64,000 nt of DNA from Methylophaga sp. UBA3192 (GTDB lineage Bacteria > Pseudomonadota > Gammaproteobacteria > Nitrosococcales > Methylophagaceae): NCBI GenBank assembly GCA_002363955.1, contig DEXE01000004.1, forward strand, positions 124,001-188,000, read 5' to 3'. This document shows, in pieces, positions 9,589 to 19,805 of this stretch. The translations under genes were made by a program, and so were the position numbers. Below the pieces are notes generated by a model, which ran no database searches, was not told the DNA's origin, and was given only the letters and a program-made list of their open reading frames with translations. How positions within the stretch are numbered: the stretch's first letter is position 1; each line of letters begins with the position of its first letter.

Positions 9589-11154
9589 ATGAACTCGATT
9601 AAACGCGCACTGTTGAGTGTTTCTGACAAAACCGGCATTGTTGAATTTGCCAAACAATTGCAAGATCTCAACGTTGAATTACTCTCTACCGGCGGCACCG
9701 CTAAATTGCTCTCCGAAGCCGGTTTAAATGTTAAAGAAGTCTCCGAACATACCGGTTTTCCGGAAATGATGGATGGCCGCATCAAAACATTACATCCTAA
9801 AATTCATGGTGGCCTGCTGGGGCGTCGCGGTAAAGATGACAGCATTATGCAACAGCATGACATCGCACCGATTGATCTGGTGGTGGTGAATTTATATCCG
9901 TTTGAAGCCACCGTGGCACGTGAAGACTGCCCGCTGGAAGACGCCATTGAAAACATTGATATCGGTGGTCCGACCATGTTGCGTGCAGCGGCCAAAAATC
10001 ACGCTGACGTAACGGTCATTGTTGATCCGGTTGATTACGTTCGGGTGATTGAGCAGATTCAATCGCAAGGTGGTACTGATGATCACACCCGTTTTGATCT
10101 GGCTTTGAAAACCTTTGAACACACTGCACATTACGATGGTGCGATTGCCAATTATCTTGGCACGATTCAGGCTGATAAAAGCAAAGCCGCATTCCCACGC
10201 ACATTTAATAGCCAGTTCCAGCTCAAGCAGGCGATGCGTTATGGCGAAAACCCGCATCAAAAAGCCGCTTTTTATGTTGAAAAACAGGCTGAGACTGGCT
10301 CAATCGGTGCCGCTATCCAGTTACAGGGCAAAGAATTGTCCTATAACAACATCGCCGATACGGATGCAGCGCTGGAATGCGTCAAAGTTTTTAACGACAA
10401 ACCGGCCTGTGTGATTGTTAAGCATGCTAATCCCTGTGGTGTCGCGACAGCCGATGATTTGCTGACAGCGTATGACCTGGCCTATCAAACTGATCCGACT
10501 TCGGCGTTTGGCGGCATTATTGCCTTTAACCGCGAACTTGACGGCAAAACAGCACAGGCCATTATTGACCGTCAGTTTGTTGAAGTGATTATCGCCCCGA
10601 AAATCAGCGATGCGGCCAAAGCCGTGGTTGCCGGTAAAACCAATGTGCGTTTGCTGTGCAGTGGTGATTTCCCGGCTAATCCGGCGACTGATTTTGATTT
10701 CAAACGTGTGACAGGGGGATTACTGGTGCAGGACCGTGATATTCAGATTGTCACTGAGGCTGAATTAAAAGTTGTCACTAAACTGCAACCTAACAAACAA
10801 CAACTGGCTGATCTGTTGTTTGCCTGGCGGGTCGCAAAGTTTGTGAAATCCAACGCGATTGTTTATGCCAAAAACCAGCAAACAGTCGGTATTGGTGCCG
10901 GCCAGATGAGTCGTGTAGTCAGTAGTCGTATTGCAGGTATCAAAGCCAATGATGCCGGTTTGACCGTTCCTGGTGCCGTGATGGCATCCGACGCTTTCTT
11001 CCCGTTCCGTGATGGTCTGGATGCCGCTGCTGAAGCCGGGATCAGTGCGGTTATTCAGCCGGGTGGTTCGATGCGTGATGATGAAGTCATTGCTGCAGCC
11101 GATGAGCATGGCATTGCGATGGTATTTACCGGCATGCGGCATTTCCGCCACTAA
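9589..11154 (+). CDS. purH: Bifunctional AICAR transformylase / IMP cyclohydrolase
   Basis: A 521-residue enzyme catalysing the last two steps of purine synthesis. The N-terminal cyclohydrolase (MGS-like) domain shows [11 protein letters not shown] and [20 protein letters not shown]. The C-terminal transformylase domain contains [23 protein letters not shown] and the final [13 protein letters not shown]...GMRHFRH. Length is normal. It follows fis by 29 bp and may be read with the same operon. In many relatives purD follows; here it is replaced by an adenylate cyclase homologue. Confidence 0.96.
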   Translation: MNSIKRALLSVSDKTGIVEFAKQLQDLNVELLSTGGTAKLLSEAGLNVKEVSEHTGFPEMMDGRIKTLHPKIHGGLLGRRGKDDSIMQQHDIAPIDLVVVNLYPFEATVAREDCPLEDAIENIDIGGPTMLRAAAKNHADVTVIVDPVDYVRVIEQIQSQGGTDDHTRFDLALKTFEHTAHYDGAIANYLGTIQADKSKAAFPRTFNSQFQLKQAMRYGENPHQKAAFYVEKQAETGSIGAAIQLQGKELSYNNIADTDAALECVKVFNDKPACVIVKHANPCGVATADDLLTAYDLAYQTDPTSAFGGIIAFNRELDGKTAQAIIDRQFVEVIIAPKISDAAKAVVAGKTNVRLLCSGDFPANPATDFDFKRVTGGLLVQDRDIQIVTEAELKVVTKLQPNKQQLADLLFAWRVAKFVKSNAIVYAKNQQTVGIGAGQMSRVVSSRIAGIKANDAGLTVPGAVMASDAFFPFRDGLDAAAEAGISAVIQPGGSMRDDEVIAAADEHGIAMVFTGMRHFRH

Positions 11155-11167
11155 GTTTGAGTGACTT

Positions 11168-13801
11168 GTGGATCGCGCTCAGGCTCTACGTGTATTTCAG
11201 GCACATAACCGCGCCAGAGTCAGTCGTTTAACAGAGCTTGCCCCCCACAAACAGGCGTTATTTTTTCGTCTGCTGCCACTGTTATTTCATATTAACCATA
11301 AACTGCTGCCGGGCTATGTCAGTGATGACTGCCCGGCAGGCATTATGGATTATCAGCCCGATAATGAAGCACTGAACAGTGCTATCAGTCTTAATCGCAA
11401 CTTCAGTCATCGCCGAAGAGCATTACGCCGCTATGCATTACGTGGGCTTTATCTGCTTAATCCCACAGGGCAAATCCGTTACCCGGAACCGGCAAGCTTT
11501 GATTTATGGTTAGTGCATCACGCCACGTTAAAACCTGAACATTTGACTATCCTGCAAAGCAAGGCTGAATCAATTGTCCAGTGGGCAGCCAGCCTGGGTA
11601 TTTATTTGCGATATCGCTTACTGGATGAAACACAATGCCGTACCGATGCACTTTCCGGTTCTGAACGGGAACAGTTTTATCTACAAGGCCTTTGTATTGC
11701 TGGCAGCGCACCGCTCTGGTGGTTAATCACCACCGAAGAGCAACTATCCTACCCTCAAGTTGCTGAACGGCTGCTCTCACAACGCGGATTAACTCAAATC
11801 AGTCTAATGGACTTTGGTTTTGATCAGTCCAGCAAGGCAGAAGACCTGTTTAATGAAGCCTGCCAGGCGCTCAAGAAAAGCATTCAAGGCGATATTACTG
11901 CCCTGCTGGATTTAGTGTTTGTTCAACACCAGTTAGCACTGTTTCCAAATATTATCCATTTATCTGAACGCTATAAACAAAAGGTTGAGCAAGGGGAAAC
12001 AGACAGTATGCTGGTGGAACCCGCCAGCCTGAAACTTGCTGCGATAGAACAATTTGCTGCAACAAACGACCAGCATCGGGCCAGGCAATCTTATTACGCA
12101 CTCTGCTCGGAGCGTTTATCCCAGCAGGTAAAGCATCCCCAGTTTGCCTGGCGACGTCATAGCCTGTTGCGGCTTCAAACAGATTGGAACTGGTCAGCCG
12201 AGACACTCAAAAATGAAGACAGCCGCACTGGATGGAGCTACCCGCAGCGTCACCAGTGGTGGCTGGATCTTTCCCGGACATTAGAAAAGGTTTTTTCTGC
12301 TTTGCAGTTATTTGCCAGCCAACATTCGGTAAGCAATGTGACCGAGCTCAATGAGCTGCAACAGTTAATGAGCCTGGCTGCAAATAACCATGATTCGGTT
12401 ATCGAACAGCTGCCAATGGCTTTGCAAACGACTGAGGGTCCGGATCAGCTTTTTCTTTACCGGTTTAGTGAACAAACAGAGTGGAAGCTCAGCACCATTC
12501 CTCTCAACGATGCCAAGCAGGTCGGGCTGAAACAACATTCCTCCCTGGTATGTTTACTGGTCTGGGCAGTGCGTAACCATATACTTACCACGCGAAGCTG
12601 GTTAAAAGTAGCGGATCAGAAACACCAGATATCGATTAATCTGGTATTGGAATTGACCCAGACCTTATTAAAATCGGCTTTACCCTCATTTCAGCATGAA
12701 ATTAGCAGTGAATTATTACTGCAGCAGGCAAAAGCCGAGAAATTGATGCTGTTTGCCAATTTGCAACCACCCGGCGGAGATTTCCAGCAAGCTGGCGCAG
12801 TGCAAATGGCCAGTCTGAATAATGACCCTCTAAGTTATACCTCGAGCAGACAAAATCTGGTGCACAGCCTCGATCTGGTGATTTATAGTAGCTGGGGGCA
12901 GTGGCATCATTATCGGTTCGATAGTCAAAACGCAGTGGTTGAAACTCTCCGTCAAGTGCTGAGCTGGCCGCCGGCAACACAATTGAGCAGCCATATTTCC
13001 GTCTGGTGTGCCACCGGTTTTTTTGGTCAGGCCATTAATATGCGTTTGCAGCGTTTGTTTGAAGCGGTATTAACGCATTATCAGTATTATCCTCAGCAAG
13101 GTCGTTATCTGCTGATGCTGGGGGATCGTCTTTCTCAACTGCAATGGCATGACGGACACATGCTAATAAAGCAATTTGCAGCAGAAAAAAAACTTAGCCA
13201 GGCGCTTGCTGAAGAACAAAAACAGTATCTGCCAAGCCGTGTGGACAGCTATCTGGATTCGGATAATCTGCTCAATTCCCTATTACAGTATCAGCAGCAG
13301 CAAACGGTAAGTTTATTTGCCTATCGTCAGACAGAGAACACAGAAGTCTATGTTGTTGATGAACTGGGACGTATACAGCAATTTACCTATCCGGCATTAA
13401 CGGAATCTCAGCTACTCGCTCAATTGAAATTATTTATCCTCAACAGCCTCGGGGATTCGACTATGCATTGCGAATGCTATCAACTACTGAGACAACAACA
13501 GCGCTGGCAGATAAATGCGATTAAACCCAACCGCCCTGACTCAGCAAGCTTTTCGGTTATCTGGCAAATTACCGGTGCCCAACTGGCACTGGGTTTGAAT
13601 TCACATACGGTGAAAACCGATCTCGGTGATCCGCAGTTAAGTCAAATTCTGGCTGAGTTATTTCAACAGCATCAGGGTCGCAAACCGGCTTTTTATTTTA
13701 TCGATAAGTTACAGTTTGTTCCTAAGGCAGCTTATTCCAGTTTGTTTTTTCTGAATCGAAAATACGAACTTGAGCAGCAGTTTAATACGGTAACGCTTTA
13801 G
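11168..13801 (+). CDS. Class I adenylate cyclase homologue with degenerate catalytic motif
   Basis: An 877-residue protein collinear with class I (CyaA-type) adenylate cyclases. The N-terminal LLPLLFHINHKLLPGYVSDD and later WAASLGIYLRYRLLDE are family segments, and the length is close to the 848 residues of E. coli CyaA. Aligned without gaps to my recollection of E. coli CyaA, the nucleotidyl-transfer motif is eroded. Gly102-Ser103 become Asn98-Pro99, Ser113 becomes Ala109 and Asp114 becomes Ser110. Only Asp116 (D112) and Trp118 (W114) remain. The following conserved LLLDEFYR segment is also altered (SEREQFYL). Cyclase activity is therefore doubtful; a regulatory or diverged role is inference. 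The start is GTG, 13 bp after purH, with GAG 7 bases upstream. Confidence 0.8.
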   Translation: MDRAQALRVFQAHNRARVSRLTELAPHKQALFFRLLPLLFHINHKLLPGYVSDDCPAGIMDYQPDNEALNSAISLNRNFSHRRRALRRYALRGLYLLNPTGQIRYPEPASFDLWLVHHATLKPEHLTILQSKAESIVQWAASLGIYLRYRLLDETQCRTDALSGSEREQFYLQGLCIAGSAPLWWLITTEEQLSYPQVAERLLSQRGLTQISLMDFGFDQSSKAEDLFNEACQALKKSIQGDITALLDLVFVQHQLALFPNIIHLSERYKQKVEQGETDSMLVEPASLKLAAIEQFAATNDQHRARQSYYALCSERLSQQVKHPQFAWRRHSLLRLQTDWNWSAETLKNEDSRTGWSYPQRHQWWLDLSRTLEKVFSALQLFASQHSVSNVTELNELQQLMSLAANNHDSVIEQLPMALQTTEGPDQLFLYRFSEQTEWKLSTIPLNDAKQVGLKQHSSLVCLLVWAVRNHILTTRSWLKVADQKHQISINLVLELTQTLLKSALPSFQHEISSELLLQQAKAEKLMLFANLQPPGGDFQQAGAVQMASLNNDPLSYTSSRQNLVHSLDLVIYSSWGQWHHYRFDSQNAVVETLRQVLSWPPATQLSSHISVWCATGFFGQAINMRLQRLFEAVLTHYQYYPQQGRYLLMLGDRLSQLQWHDGHMLIKQFAAEKKLSQALAEEQKQYLPSRVDSYLDSDNLLNSLLQYQQQQTVSLFAYRQTENTEVYVVDELGRIQQFTYPALTESQLLAQLKLFILNSLGDSTMHCECYQLLRQQQRWQINAIKPNRPDSASFSVIWQITGAQLALGLNSHTVKTDLGDPQLSQILAELFQQHQGRKPAFYFIDKLQFVPKAAYSSLFFLNRKYELEQQFNTVTL

Positions 13802-13855
13802 ATTTCGCTACAGCTCTTTTATGATGTGGCGTCTGACCAATAATAAAGAATAGGT

Positions 13856-14884
13856 ATGATTAAAGTAGGTATTGTCGGCGGCACTGGTTACACCGGTGTT
13901 GAATTACTCCGGTTATTAGCGGTTCATCCGCACGTTTCCCTGGAGGTGATCACCTCGCGCAGCGAAGCAGGTATGCCAGTGAGTGACCTGTATCCCAATC
14001 TGCGTGGACATGTTGACCTGTGTTTTACTGTTCCTGATGACGATGCCCTGGCCGCCTGTGATGTAGTGTTTTTTGCGACACCGCATACAGTAGCCATGGC
14101 CAGTGTGCCCGCCTTAATTGAACGCGGTGTAAGGGTGATTGATCTGTCAGCTGATTTTCGTCTGAAAGATATTGCTTTATGGGAAAAGTGGTACGACACG
14201 GCGCATACTTGTCCACATTTAGCTGAATTAGCGGTATATGGCCTACCCGAACTAAACCGTGAAAAAATTCGTGAGGCACAGTTAGTGGCTGTTGCCGGCT
14301 GTTACCCAACGGCTGTGCAGTTAGGCTATATGCCCTTACTCGAGATGGGACTGATTGATCCTCAGCACTTGATTGCTGATGCCAAATCCGGCACCAGTGG
14401 TGCCGGACGTAAAGCCAGTATCGGCACTTTACTGACAGAAGCCAGTGAAAACATGAAGGCCTATGCGGTAGCCGGACATCGTCACTTACCGGAAATTCGC
14501 CAAGGTCTCGAACAGATGAATGGTTCAGCAGTGGGACTGACTTTTGTGCCCCATCTGACGCCGATGATTCGCGGTATTCATGCCACACTGTACAGTCAAC
14601 TGCTTAAAGCAACTGACCTGCAAAGCCTGTTTGAACAGCGTTTTGCTGATGAACCTTTTGTTGATGTGATGCCGGCCGGCTCGCATCCCGAAACCAGAAG
14701 TGTCCGCGGTGCCAATGTTTGTCGAATTGCCGTTCATCAACCTGAGAATGCTGATACAGTTGTGGTGTTATCAGTTATTGATAATCTGGTTAAAGGTGCA
14801 TCAGGGCAGGCGATACAAAATATGAATATCATGTTCGATCTTGATGAGCGCGCTGGCATCAATCTTATTGCGACTCTCCCCTGA
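13856..14884 (+). CDS. argC: N-acetyl-gamma-glutamyl-phosphate reductase
   Basis: A 342-residue NADPH-dependent enzyme of arginine synthesis that reduces N-acetylglutamyl phosphate to the semialdehyde. It has the N-terminal nucleotide-binding stretch [19 protein letters not shown], the active-site signature VAGCYPTA with the catalytic Cys, and [11 protein letters not shown]. Length matches the long argC type. It begins 54 bp after the cyclase homologue and overlaps the next gene by one base, so the downstream DUF6776-type protein and bactofilin are probably in its transcript. This linkage recurs in Gammaproteobacteria. Confidence 0.96.
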   Translation: MIKVGIVGGTGYTGVELLRLLAVHPHVSLEVITSRSEAGMPVSDLYPNLRGHVDLCFTVPDDDALAACDVVFFATPHTVAMASVPALIERGVRVIDLSADFRLKDIALWEKWYDTAHTCPHLAELAVYGLPELNREKIREAQLVAVAGCYPTAVQLGYMPLLEMGLIDPQHLIADAKSGTSGAGRKASIGTLLTEASENMKAYAVAGHRHLPEIRQGLEQMNGSAVGLTFVPHLTPMIRGIHATLYSQLLKATDLQSLFEQRFADEPFVDVMPAGSHPETRSVRGANVCRIAVHQPENADTVVVLSVIDNLVKGASGQAIQNMNIMFDLDERAGINLIATLP

Positions 14885-15588
14885 TGACTTCGCCATTGGA
14901 TAGCTATGTTATTCAACCAAAGCGCCCTTGGCGGCTCATATTGTGGATTGTTTTATCAGTGATTATCACCGGACTGATTCAATGGTATTGGTTTAATCAT
15001 GACAGTGGCGAAAAGGCGCGTCTGATTGAACACAATAAACATCTGACCGAACAGGTTGCCGCTATGAAAAATCAGCTTATGCAGCAATCCGAGTCACAGC
15101 AAAATCAGCAACAAGTCCAGGCCATGCATCAGGCAACTGTCCAACAGTTGCAGAATCGACTTGAACAGTTGCAAAAGAAAGTCATCGACCTCGACAAAGA
15201 ACTGCTTTTTTATCAGAACATTACGCAAGGAAACAGCACCAGTGAACTGCAAATCCGGGATTTGCAGTTACGACCGGAGGCAGAAAATCCAGAACAATTA
15301 CGCTATCGTCTGGTGATAACCCAAGGCAAAAATATCAGCGAGCCGATCACCGGTGAAGTCATGATCAAACTGCAAAATTCTGAGGGTGAAGGCGAAGAAG
15401 CCAAAACCATCGATCTTAACGTTACCGAACACCCGCTGAATCTGCGTCATGTTCAGGTTATTGAAGGTGTTTTCAATCTAAGTGAAATTTCTGTTCCGGA
15501 GCAAATCAGCGTCAGTTTGCGCCAGAAAGACAAAGTATTAATTTCACGTAACTTTGATTGGCAAACAGATACGCCCGTCGGGCAATGA
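14884..15588 (+). CDS. DUF6776-type membrane-anchored coiled-coil protein
   Basis: A 234-residue protein with a short cytoplasmic N-terminus, one membrane segment (about 18-38), a Gln/Glu-rich coiled coil (about 45-110) and a C-terminal beta-rich, probably periplasmic domain (about 120-225). I take it to be the protein of unknown function (DUF6776) usually found between argC and a bactofilin gene. The bactofilin start is 8 bp downstream, so the two probably act together, for example in anchoring a bactofilin scaffold to the membrane. That is inference; no enzymatic motif is visible. Confidence 0.7.
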   Translation: MTSPLDSYVIQPKRPWRLILWIVLSVIITGLIQWYWFNHDSGEKARLIEHNKHLTEQVAAMKNQLMQQSESQQNQQQVQAMHQATVQQLQNRLEQLQKKVIDLDKELLFYQNITQGNSTSELQIRDLQLRPEAENPEQLRYRLVITQGKNISEPITGEVMIKLQNSEGEGEEAKTIDLNVTEHPLNLRHVQVIEGVFNLSEISVPEQISVSLRQKDKVLISRNFDWQTDTPVGQ

Positions 15589-15596
15589 GGTAATTC

Positions 15597-16034
15597 ATGT
15601 TCAACAGCAAAAAATCGAAACACCGTAAAGCCGCTCGCATTGAAACATTGATCGGTGAAAATACCCATATTAAAGGTGATATTCACTTTAGTGGCGGTTT
15701 ACGAATAGATGGCGTTATTACCGGCAATATTACTGCTGATGAAGGTGAAGCCGCATTATTGACGCTCAGTGAAAAAGGCCGCATAGAAGGTGAAGTTCGG
15801 GTGCCATTTCAACTTATCAATGGTGATGTCAAAGGTAATATTTATGCTGCTGAGCATATTGAGCTGGCGGCAAAAGCACGGATAAACGGCAACGTTTTTT
15901 ATAAACTTTTAGAAGTCGCTGTGGGCAGCGAAGTTAATGGTCAATTGATTCATGTTGGCGAAGCAGAAGAATCCAATTTAAATCTTGAACATTCGCAAAC
16001 CGATGCCAATTTAAATCTTGAACAAAACTCATAA
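15597..16034 (+). CDS. Bactofilin (polymer-forming cytoskeletal protein)
   Basis: A 145-residue protein whose core (about 15-120) is the right-handed beta-helix of bactofilins: a Gly/Ile-rich pattern such as TLIGENTHIKGDIHFSGGLR, IDGVITGNITADEG, GRIEGEVR, NGDVKGNIYAAEHIEL and ARINGNVFY. Bactofilins polymerise without nucleotides into membrane-associated filaments that shape cells or localise proteins. The C-terminal tail has a small in-frame 11-residue-period duplication (NLNLEHSQTDA / NLNLEQNS). It sits between the coiled-coil membrane protein and erpA. Confidence 0.92.
   Translation: MFNSKKSKHRKAARIETLIGENTHIKGDIHFSGGLRIDGVITGNITADEGEAALLTLSEKGRIEGEVRVPFQLINGDVKGNIYAAEHIELAAKARINGNVFYKLLEVAVGSEVNGQLIHVGEAEESNLNLEHSQTDANLNLEQNS
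15973..16024 (+). repeat. 19-bp direct repeat, 33-bp period, in the bactofilin tail
   Basis: The 19 bases ccaatttaaatcttgaaca occur at 15973-15991 and again at 16006-16024. The 33-base period keeps the reading frame, so the duplication lengthens the disordered C-terminal tail by 11 residues. It looks like a recent slippage or tandem duplication. Confidence 0.85.
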
Positions 16035-16099
16035 TTCTTGACTAATTTAGTCAGAATTGGATAATAACTAAACATCCCTCGAATTAAACGGAGTAAAAC

Positions 16100-16444
16100 A
16101 TGACTAGTGAAATGCCAAGTCCAGTTCTGTTCACCGATTCGGCTGCGGCAAAAGTCAGTGAACTCATTGCAGAAGAAGGCAATGACCAACTTAAACTGCG
16201 CGTATTTATTACGGGTGGTGGTTGCTCCGGATTTCAATACGGCTTTACATTTGAAGAAGAAGTCAGTGAAGGTGATACCGAAGTTGAAAAGTCCGGTGTG
16301 ACTTTACTGATAGACCCAGCCAGCTATCAATATCTGGTAGGTGCCGAAATTGATTACACCGATGGCGTTGAAGGTTCACAATTTGTGATTCGTAATCCAA
16401 ATGCCACTACCACTTGTGGTTGCGGATCATCGTTCTCACCATAA
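16100..16444 (+). CDS. erpA: Iron-sulfur cluster insertion protein ErpA
   Basis: A 114-residue A-type carrier that delivers Fe-S clusters to apoproteins such as IspG and IspH. The three conserved cysteines are visible: one in the [11 protein letters not shown] motif and two in the C-terminal [11 protein letters not shown]. Length and the FxFEE pattern match ErpA rather than IscA. A ribosome-binding site (CGGAG) precedes the ATG. A strong terminator follows, ending the argC-to-erpA block. Confidence 0.95.
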   Translation: MTSEMPSPVLFTDSAAAKVSELIAEEGNDQLKLRVFITGGGCSGFQYGFTFEEEVSEGDTEVEKSGVTLLIDPASYQYLVGAEIDYTDGVEGSQFVIRNPNATTTCGCGSSFSP

Positions 16445-16470
16445 TTATTCGCTTTCCACAGAACTCATTA

Positions 16471-16506
16471 AACCGCTATATTGCCATGCAATACAGCGGT
16501 TTTTTA
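16471..16506 (+). terminator. Intrinsic terminator after erpA
   Basis: A 13-base stem with one mismatch (aaccgctatattg at 16471-16483 with caatacagcggtt at 16489-16501), a 5-base loop and then a T run. It lies 27 bp after the erpA stop and closes the argC-bactofilin-erpA unit. Confidence 0.9.
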
Positions 16507-16562
16507 TTGCCCGCAAATTGGTTGGCGAAATTTAATTCGCAAGGATACAAGGAAGCCCTCAG

Positions 16563-17822
16563 ATGATATCCAAGTGGCAATGGTTACTGTCTCAATTGAC
16601 CCGAACCTTATGGATTCGCGCCGCTTTATTTGCTTTGCTTGCTGTTGTTACAGCACTGATCGCCATTCCTGCCCAGAGTATTATCAATACTCCCCTGCCA
16701 CTTAATATCGGTGCTGATGCTGTTGGTCAGATCCTGAACATTCTTGCCTCCAGCATGTTGGCGGTCACCACCTTTTCCCTCAGCGTCATGGTGGCAGCTT
16801 ATTCTGCAGCCAGTAATGGTGCGACACCTCGAGCGACTAAACTGGTTCAACAAGATACGACAACACAAAATGTACTGGCAACCTTCATTGGCTCTTTTCT
16901 TTTCAGTCTGGTCGGCATTATCGCCTTAAGCACAGATGTTTACGATGACAATGGCAGACTGATTTTGTTTATCGTCACGATTGGCATCATTATCCTGATT
17001 GTCGTGACCATGTTGCGCTGGATAGAACATTTGTCGCAATTAGGTCGTCTTGGAGAAACTTCTGATAGAGTAGAAAAATCGGCGTTGGATACCATCAGGC
17101 AACGAGTTGAACATCCCACATTAGGCGGACGCAGACTGGAAAACAAAGATGAAATTCCAGATGATGCAACAGCGATTTTTTGCGATATTATTGGTTATGT
17201 AAGGCATATTGATGTCGGGGCTCTCCAGCAATGTGCTAAATATCATAATGCTGAAATTGGTGTACTGGTGCTTCCGGGTGAATTTGTTCATCCAGCAAAA
17301 CCCAAAGCCTGGTTTAAAGGTCAATTTTCTGAAGAAGCCAAGTCGGCAATAACCGCATCAATTACCTTAGGCAATGAACGGTCTTTTTCTCAGGATCCCC
17401 GTTTTGGGCTAATGGTCTTAGCCGAAATAGCTTCCCGGGCACTCTCACCTGCAGTCAATGATCCCGGTACTGCAATAGATATTCTTAACCGGGCCATTCG
17501 CATTCTGATTCATTGGAAAGACTATAAAATTGATGAGAGTGAGGACAAACTGCTCTATCCAAATGTCTGGATACCGGAACTGAGTCTCAGCGATTTGTTT
17601 GATGATATTTTTATGCCCATTGGCCGTGATGGCGCCAGCATGATCGAAGTTCAACTCAGGTTACAGAAAGCACTGGAAGCACTCGCCGATAACTCACCTG
17701 CCATTTTCGGAACAGAGGTTTCGCGTCATCTAAAACTTATCAAACAGCGTGCAGAACACGCATTAGTCCTGGATTCCGATAAGCAGCTTTTACAGCCCAT
17801 CTACAATCGACTGATAAAATAA
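16563..17822 (+). CDS. DUF2254 family membrane protein
   Basis: A 419-residue protein with about four N-terminal membrane segments (residues 15-155) and a soluble C-terminal half. The segments SSMLAVTTFSLSVMVAAY, PRATKLVQQD and ALSPAVNDPGTAI are characteristic of the DUF2254 family, whose function is unknown. The start is supported by AAGGAAG 7 bases before the ATG. It stands alone between the erpA terminator and the tetR operator. A channel or sensor role has been suggested for such layouts, but nothing here proves it. Confidence 0.85.
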   Translation: MISKWQWLLSQLTRTLWIRAALFALLAVVTALIAIPAQSIINTPLPLNIGADAVGQILNILASSMLAVTTFSLSVMVAAYSAASNGATPRATKLVQQDTTTQNVLATFIGSFLFSLVGIIALSTDVYDDNGRLILFIVTIGIIILIVVTMLRWIEHLSQLGRLGETSDRVEKSALDTIRQRVEHPTLGGRRLENKDEIPDDATAIFCDIIGYVRHIDVGALQQCAKYHNAEIGVLVLPGEFVHPAKPKAWFKGQFSEEAKSAITASITLGNERSFSQDPRFGLMVLAEIASRALSPAVNDPGTAIDILNRAIRILIHWKDYKIDESEDKLLYPNVWIPELSLSDLFDDIFMPIGRDGASMIEVQLRLQKALEALADNSPAIFGTEVSRHLKLIKQRAEHALVLDSDKQLLQPIYNRLIK

Positions 17823-17961
17823 GCTCTTACATCTCATCTTTATTCAAGTCTGTTGAACAGTCGTCAACATATAGCTGGCGGCTCTTAAAGCTCAACGAGA
17901 TCTGAACATTAAATATAATTTTTTGTTTTTTTTAACTTTACCTTAACGTAGTGCATGTATA

Positions 17962-17985
17962 TTATGAATGAACGTTCATTCATAA
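17962..17985. promoter_or_regulatory. Perfect palindromic operator upstream of tetR
   Basis: A 24-bp perfect palindrome centred on AACGTT, whose core is atgaatgaacgttcattcat (17964-17983). It lies 10 bp before the tetR ATG and has the form and position of a TetR/AcrR operator, so the regulator probably represses its own efflux operon from here. A TATATTATG stretch overlapping its left edge may be the -10 element. Confidence 0.85.
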
Positions 17986-17995
17986 AAAGTTATCT

Positions 17996-18622
17996 ATGTC
18001 ACCTGCTGCCCCCTCTGCAGATAAACGCGAAGCCATTTTCTGTGCCACATTAAAGCTACTCGCCAGTTATGGTTTTCACGGCTTTTCCATAAAACAGCTA
18101 GCCGAAGAGGCAGGTGTTGCAACTGGTACGATTTATCTTTATTTCAAAGATCGTGACGATCTTATTCGCGAGTTGAAAACCCAGATCATTGATGACTTCA
18201 TCAAAGCAACACTTGATGGTCATGACCCGCAACTGCCACTCAAACAACAATACCGCCGCATGTGCTGCAATCTTTGGCACTTTTGTATTGAAAACCCCTG
18301 CATTACCCATAGCAAAGCACAGTTTGATCACTTGCCACCGGATATTTTACGAAGCCAGCGCAGCCATGCATGGGATGGACTTCAACCCCTCAAAGCACTT
18401 TTTGAACAAGGACGTAATACGCATCAGATTAAAAAGTTATCTGACGATATTTTGATCAGTTTAAGTTTTGAACCTTATCTGTTTCTTGCTCGTCAGCATC
18501 TGTTAGACGTCATTAAAGTTGACAGCGAGCAACTAACACACATTATTGATGCCAGCTGGGATGCCATTGCCTGCTCGCCTTCTCAGGCAACTGGTACAGA
18601 AGGACAATCTACTCAGGAGTAA
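17996..18622 (+). CDS. TetR/AcrR family repressor of the RND operon
   Basis: A 208-residue regulator with an N-terminal TetR helix-turn-helix: REAIFCATLKLLASYGFHG, then IKQLAEEAGVATGTIYLYFKDRDDL at about residues 32-56. It also has a C-terminal ligand-binding domain. It precedes the efflux genes by 3 bp, and the 24-bp palindrome just upstream is its likely operator. By analogy with AcrR-type systems it should be released by toxic amphiphilic ligands; the inducer cannot be read from the sequence. Confidence 0.93.
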   Translation: MSPAAPSADKREAIFCATLKLLASYGFHGFSIKQLAEEAGVATGTIYLYFKDRDDLIRELKTQIIDDFIKATLDGHDPQLPLKQQYRRMCCNLWHFCIENPCITHSKAQFDHLPPDILRSQRSHAWDGLQPLKALFEQGRNTHQIKKLSDDILISLSFEPYLFLARQHLLDVIKVDSEQLTHIIDASWDAIACSPSQATGTEGQSTQE

Positions 18623-18625
18623 TAC

Positions 18626-19804
18626 ATGCCACGCTTTAAGCTATCTGTTAAACAGTTCATTTTAAGTAGTTTGTTGGTTTTCGGTCTGGCGGCCTGTCAA
18701 TCTGAACAAAATAATGCTGAAGACACCGAGAATGGTGCATCTGCAACCCCGGTTAATGTAGTTACTCTGATTAAGCAGCCGATTACCTTAACAACTGAGC
18801 TGCCAGCACGAACAGTAGCGTTCCGTCAGGCAGAAGTGCGTCCTCAGGTAAATGGCATTATTGAAAAACGTCTGTTTGATGAGGGGGCTGATGTAGAAGC
18901 CGGTCAGCAGCTTTATCAAATTGATGCCGCACCGTTTGAGGCCGCATTACAGATGGCCCGTGCAGAACTGGCTCGAGCTGAAGCGAACCTGCAATCGACC
19001 AAAGCGCGTGAACAACGTTTTAAAGGATTAATCGACAATAAAGCAATCAGCCAGCAGGATTATGACGATGCATTAGCTGCTTTCCTGCAATCACAAGCTG
19101 AAGTTTCAGTAGCAAAAGCCAATATTGAAACGGCACAGATCAATCTTCGCTATACCAAAGTCAATGCTCCCATCAATGGTCGGATTGGACGCTCTAATGT
19201 CACCGAAGGAGCATTGGTGACCGCACAACAAGCTGACCTGTTGGCTACCATCGTGCAAATAGATCCAATCTATGTCGATATTGCACAGCCTTCAAAAAGA
19301 CTGCTTAGTCTGCGGAGGCAATTGATTGACAAAAAAATCGATGATGCTGCAGCACCTACAGTCATGCTGACATTAGAAGATGGCAGTAAATATGCGCATC
19401 GTGGTGAACTGCAGTTTTCTGAAGTTAATGTACAGGAATCAACCGGCAGTATCGTTATACGTGCCTTGTTCCCAAACCCTGAAGGTTTATTGTTGCCGGG
19501 CATGTTTGTGCGGGCAGAAATGGAGGAAGCTTCGATAGATAACGCTTTACTGGTGCCCCAACGCGGTGTGACATTTGATCGGGAAGGTAACGCATCAGCA
19601 ATGATCGTTAATGACAATAATCAGGCCGAACCTCGTCAGTTGCAAATACGCCGTGAAGTCGGGCAATACTGGCTGGTTGATGAGGGACTATCAGCCGGTG
19701 ATCGATTAATAGTCAGTGGTCTGCAGAAGATAGCACCTGAAGCACCGGTGGAAATTGATAATAACGAAGAGCAAGTCCCGATGAATAGCAGGACGGAGTC
19801 TTAA
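18626..19804 (+). CDS. RND efflux periplasmic adaptor (membrane fusion protein)
   Basis: A 392-residue lipoprotein-type adaptor. The signal peptide ends in a lipobox (GLAAC, Cys near residue 24). Next come the lipoyl half-motifs ([29 protein letters not shown]), an alpha-helical hairpin (about 100-165), the second lipoyl half ([17 protein letters not shown]) and the beta-barrel and membrane-proximal domains ([10 protein letters not shown]). It links the inner-membrane pump to the outer-membrane channel. It resembles MexE/AcrA-type adaptors of the HAE1 group. Operon with tetR upstream and the pump 1 bp downstream. Confidence 0.95.
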   Translation: MPRFKLSVKQFILSSLLVFGLAACQSEQNNAEDTENGASATPVNVVTLIKQPITLTTELPARTVAFRQAEVRPQVNGIIEKRLFDEGADVEAGQQLYQIDAAPFEAALQMARAELARAEANLQSTKAREQRFKGLIDNKAISQQDYDDALAAFLQSQAEVSVAKANIETAQINLRYTKVNAPINGRIGRSNVTEGALVTAQQADLLATIVQIDPIYVDIAQPSKRLLSLRRQLIDKKIDDAAAPTVMLTLEDGSKYAHRGELQFSEVNVQESTGSIVIRALFPNPEGLLLPGMFVRAEMEEASIDNALLVPQRGVTFDREGNASAMIVNDNNQAEPRQLQIRREVGQYWLVDEGLSAGDRLIVSGLQKIAPEAPVEIDNNEEQVPMNSRTES

Positions 19805-19805
19805 C

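Noticed and set aside
14025..14588. 187-codon open frame antisense to argC
   Set aside because: Shadow of argC with no recognisable motif and an unlikely amino acid composition.
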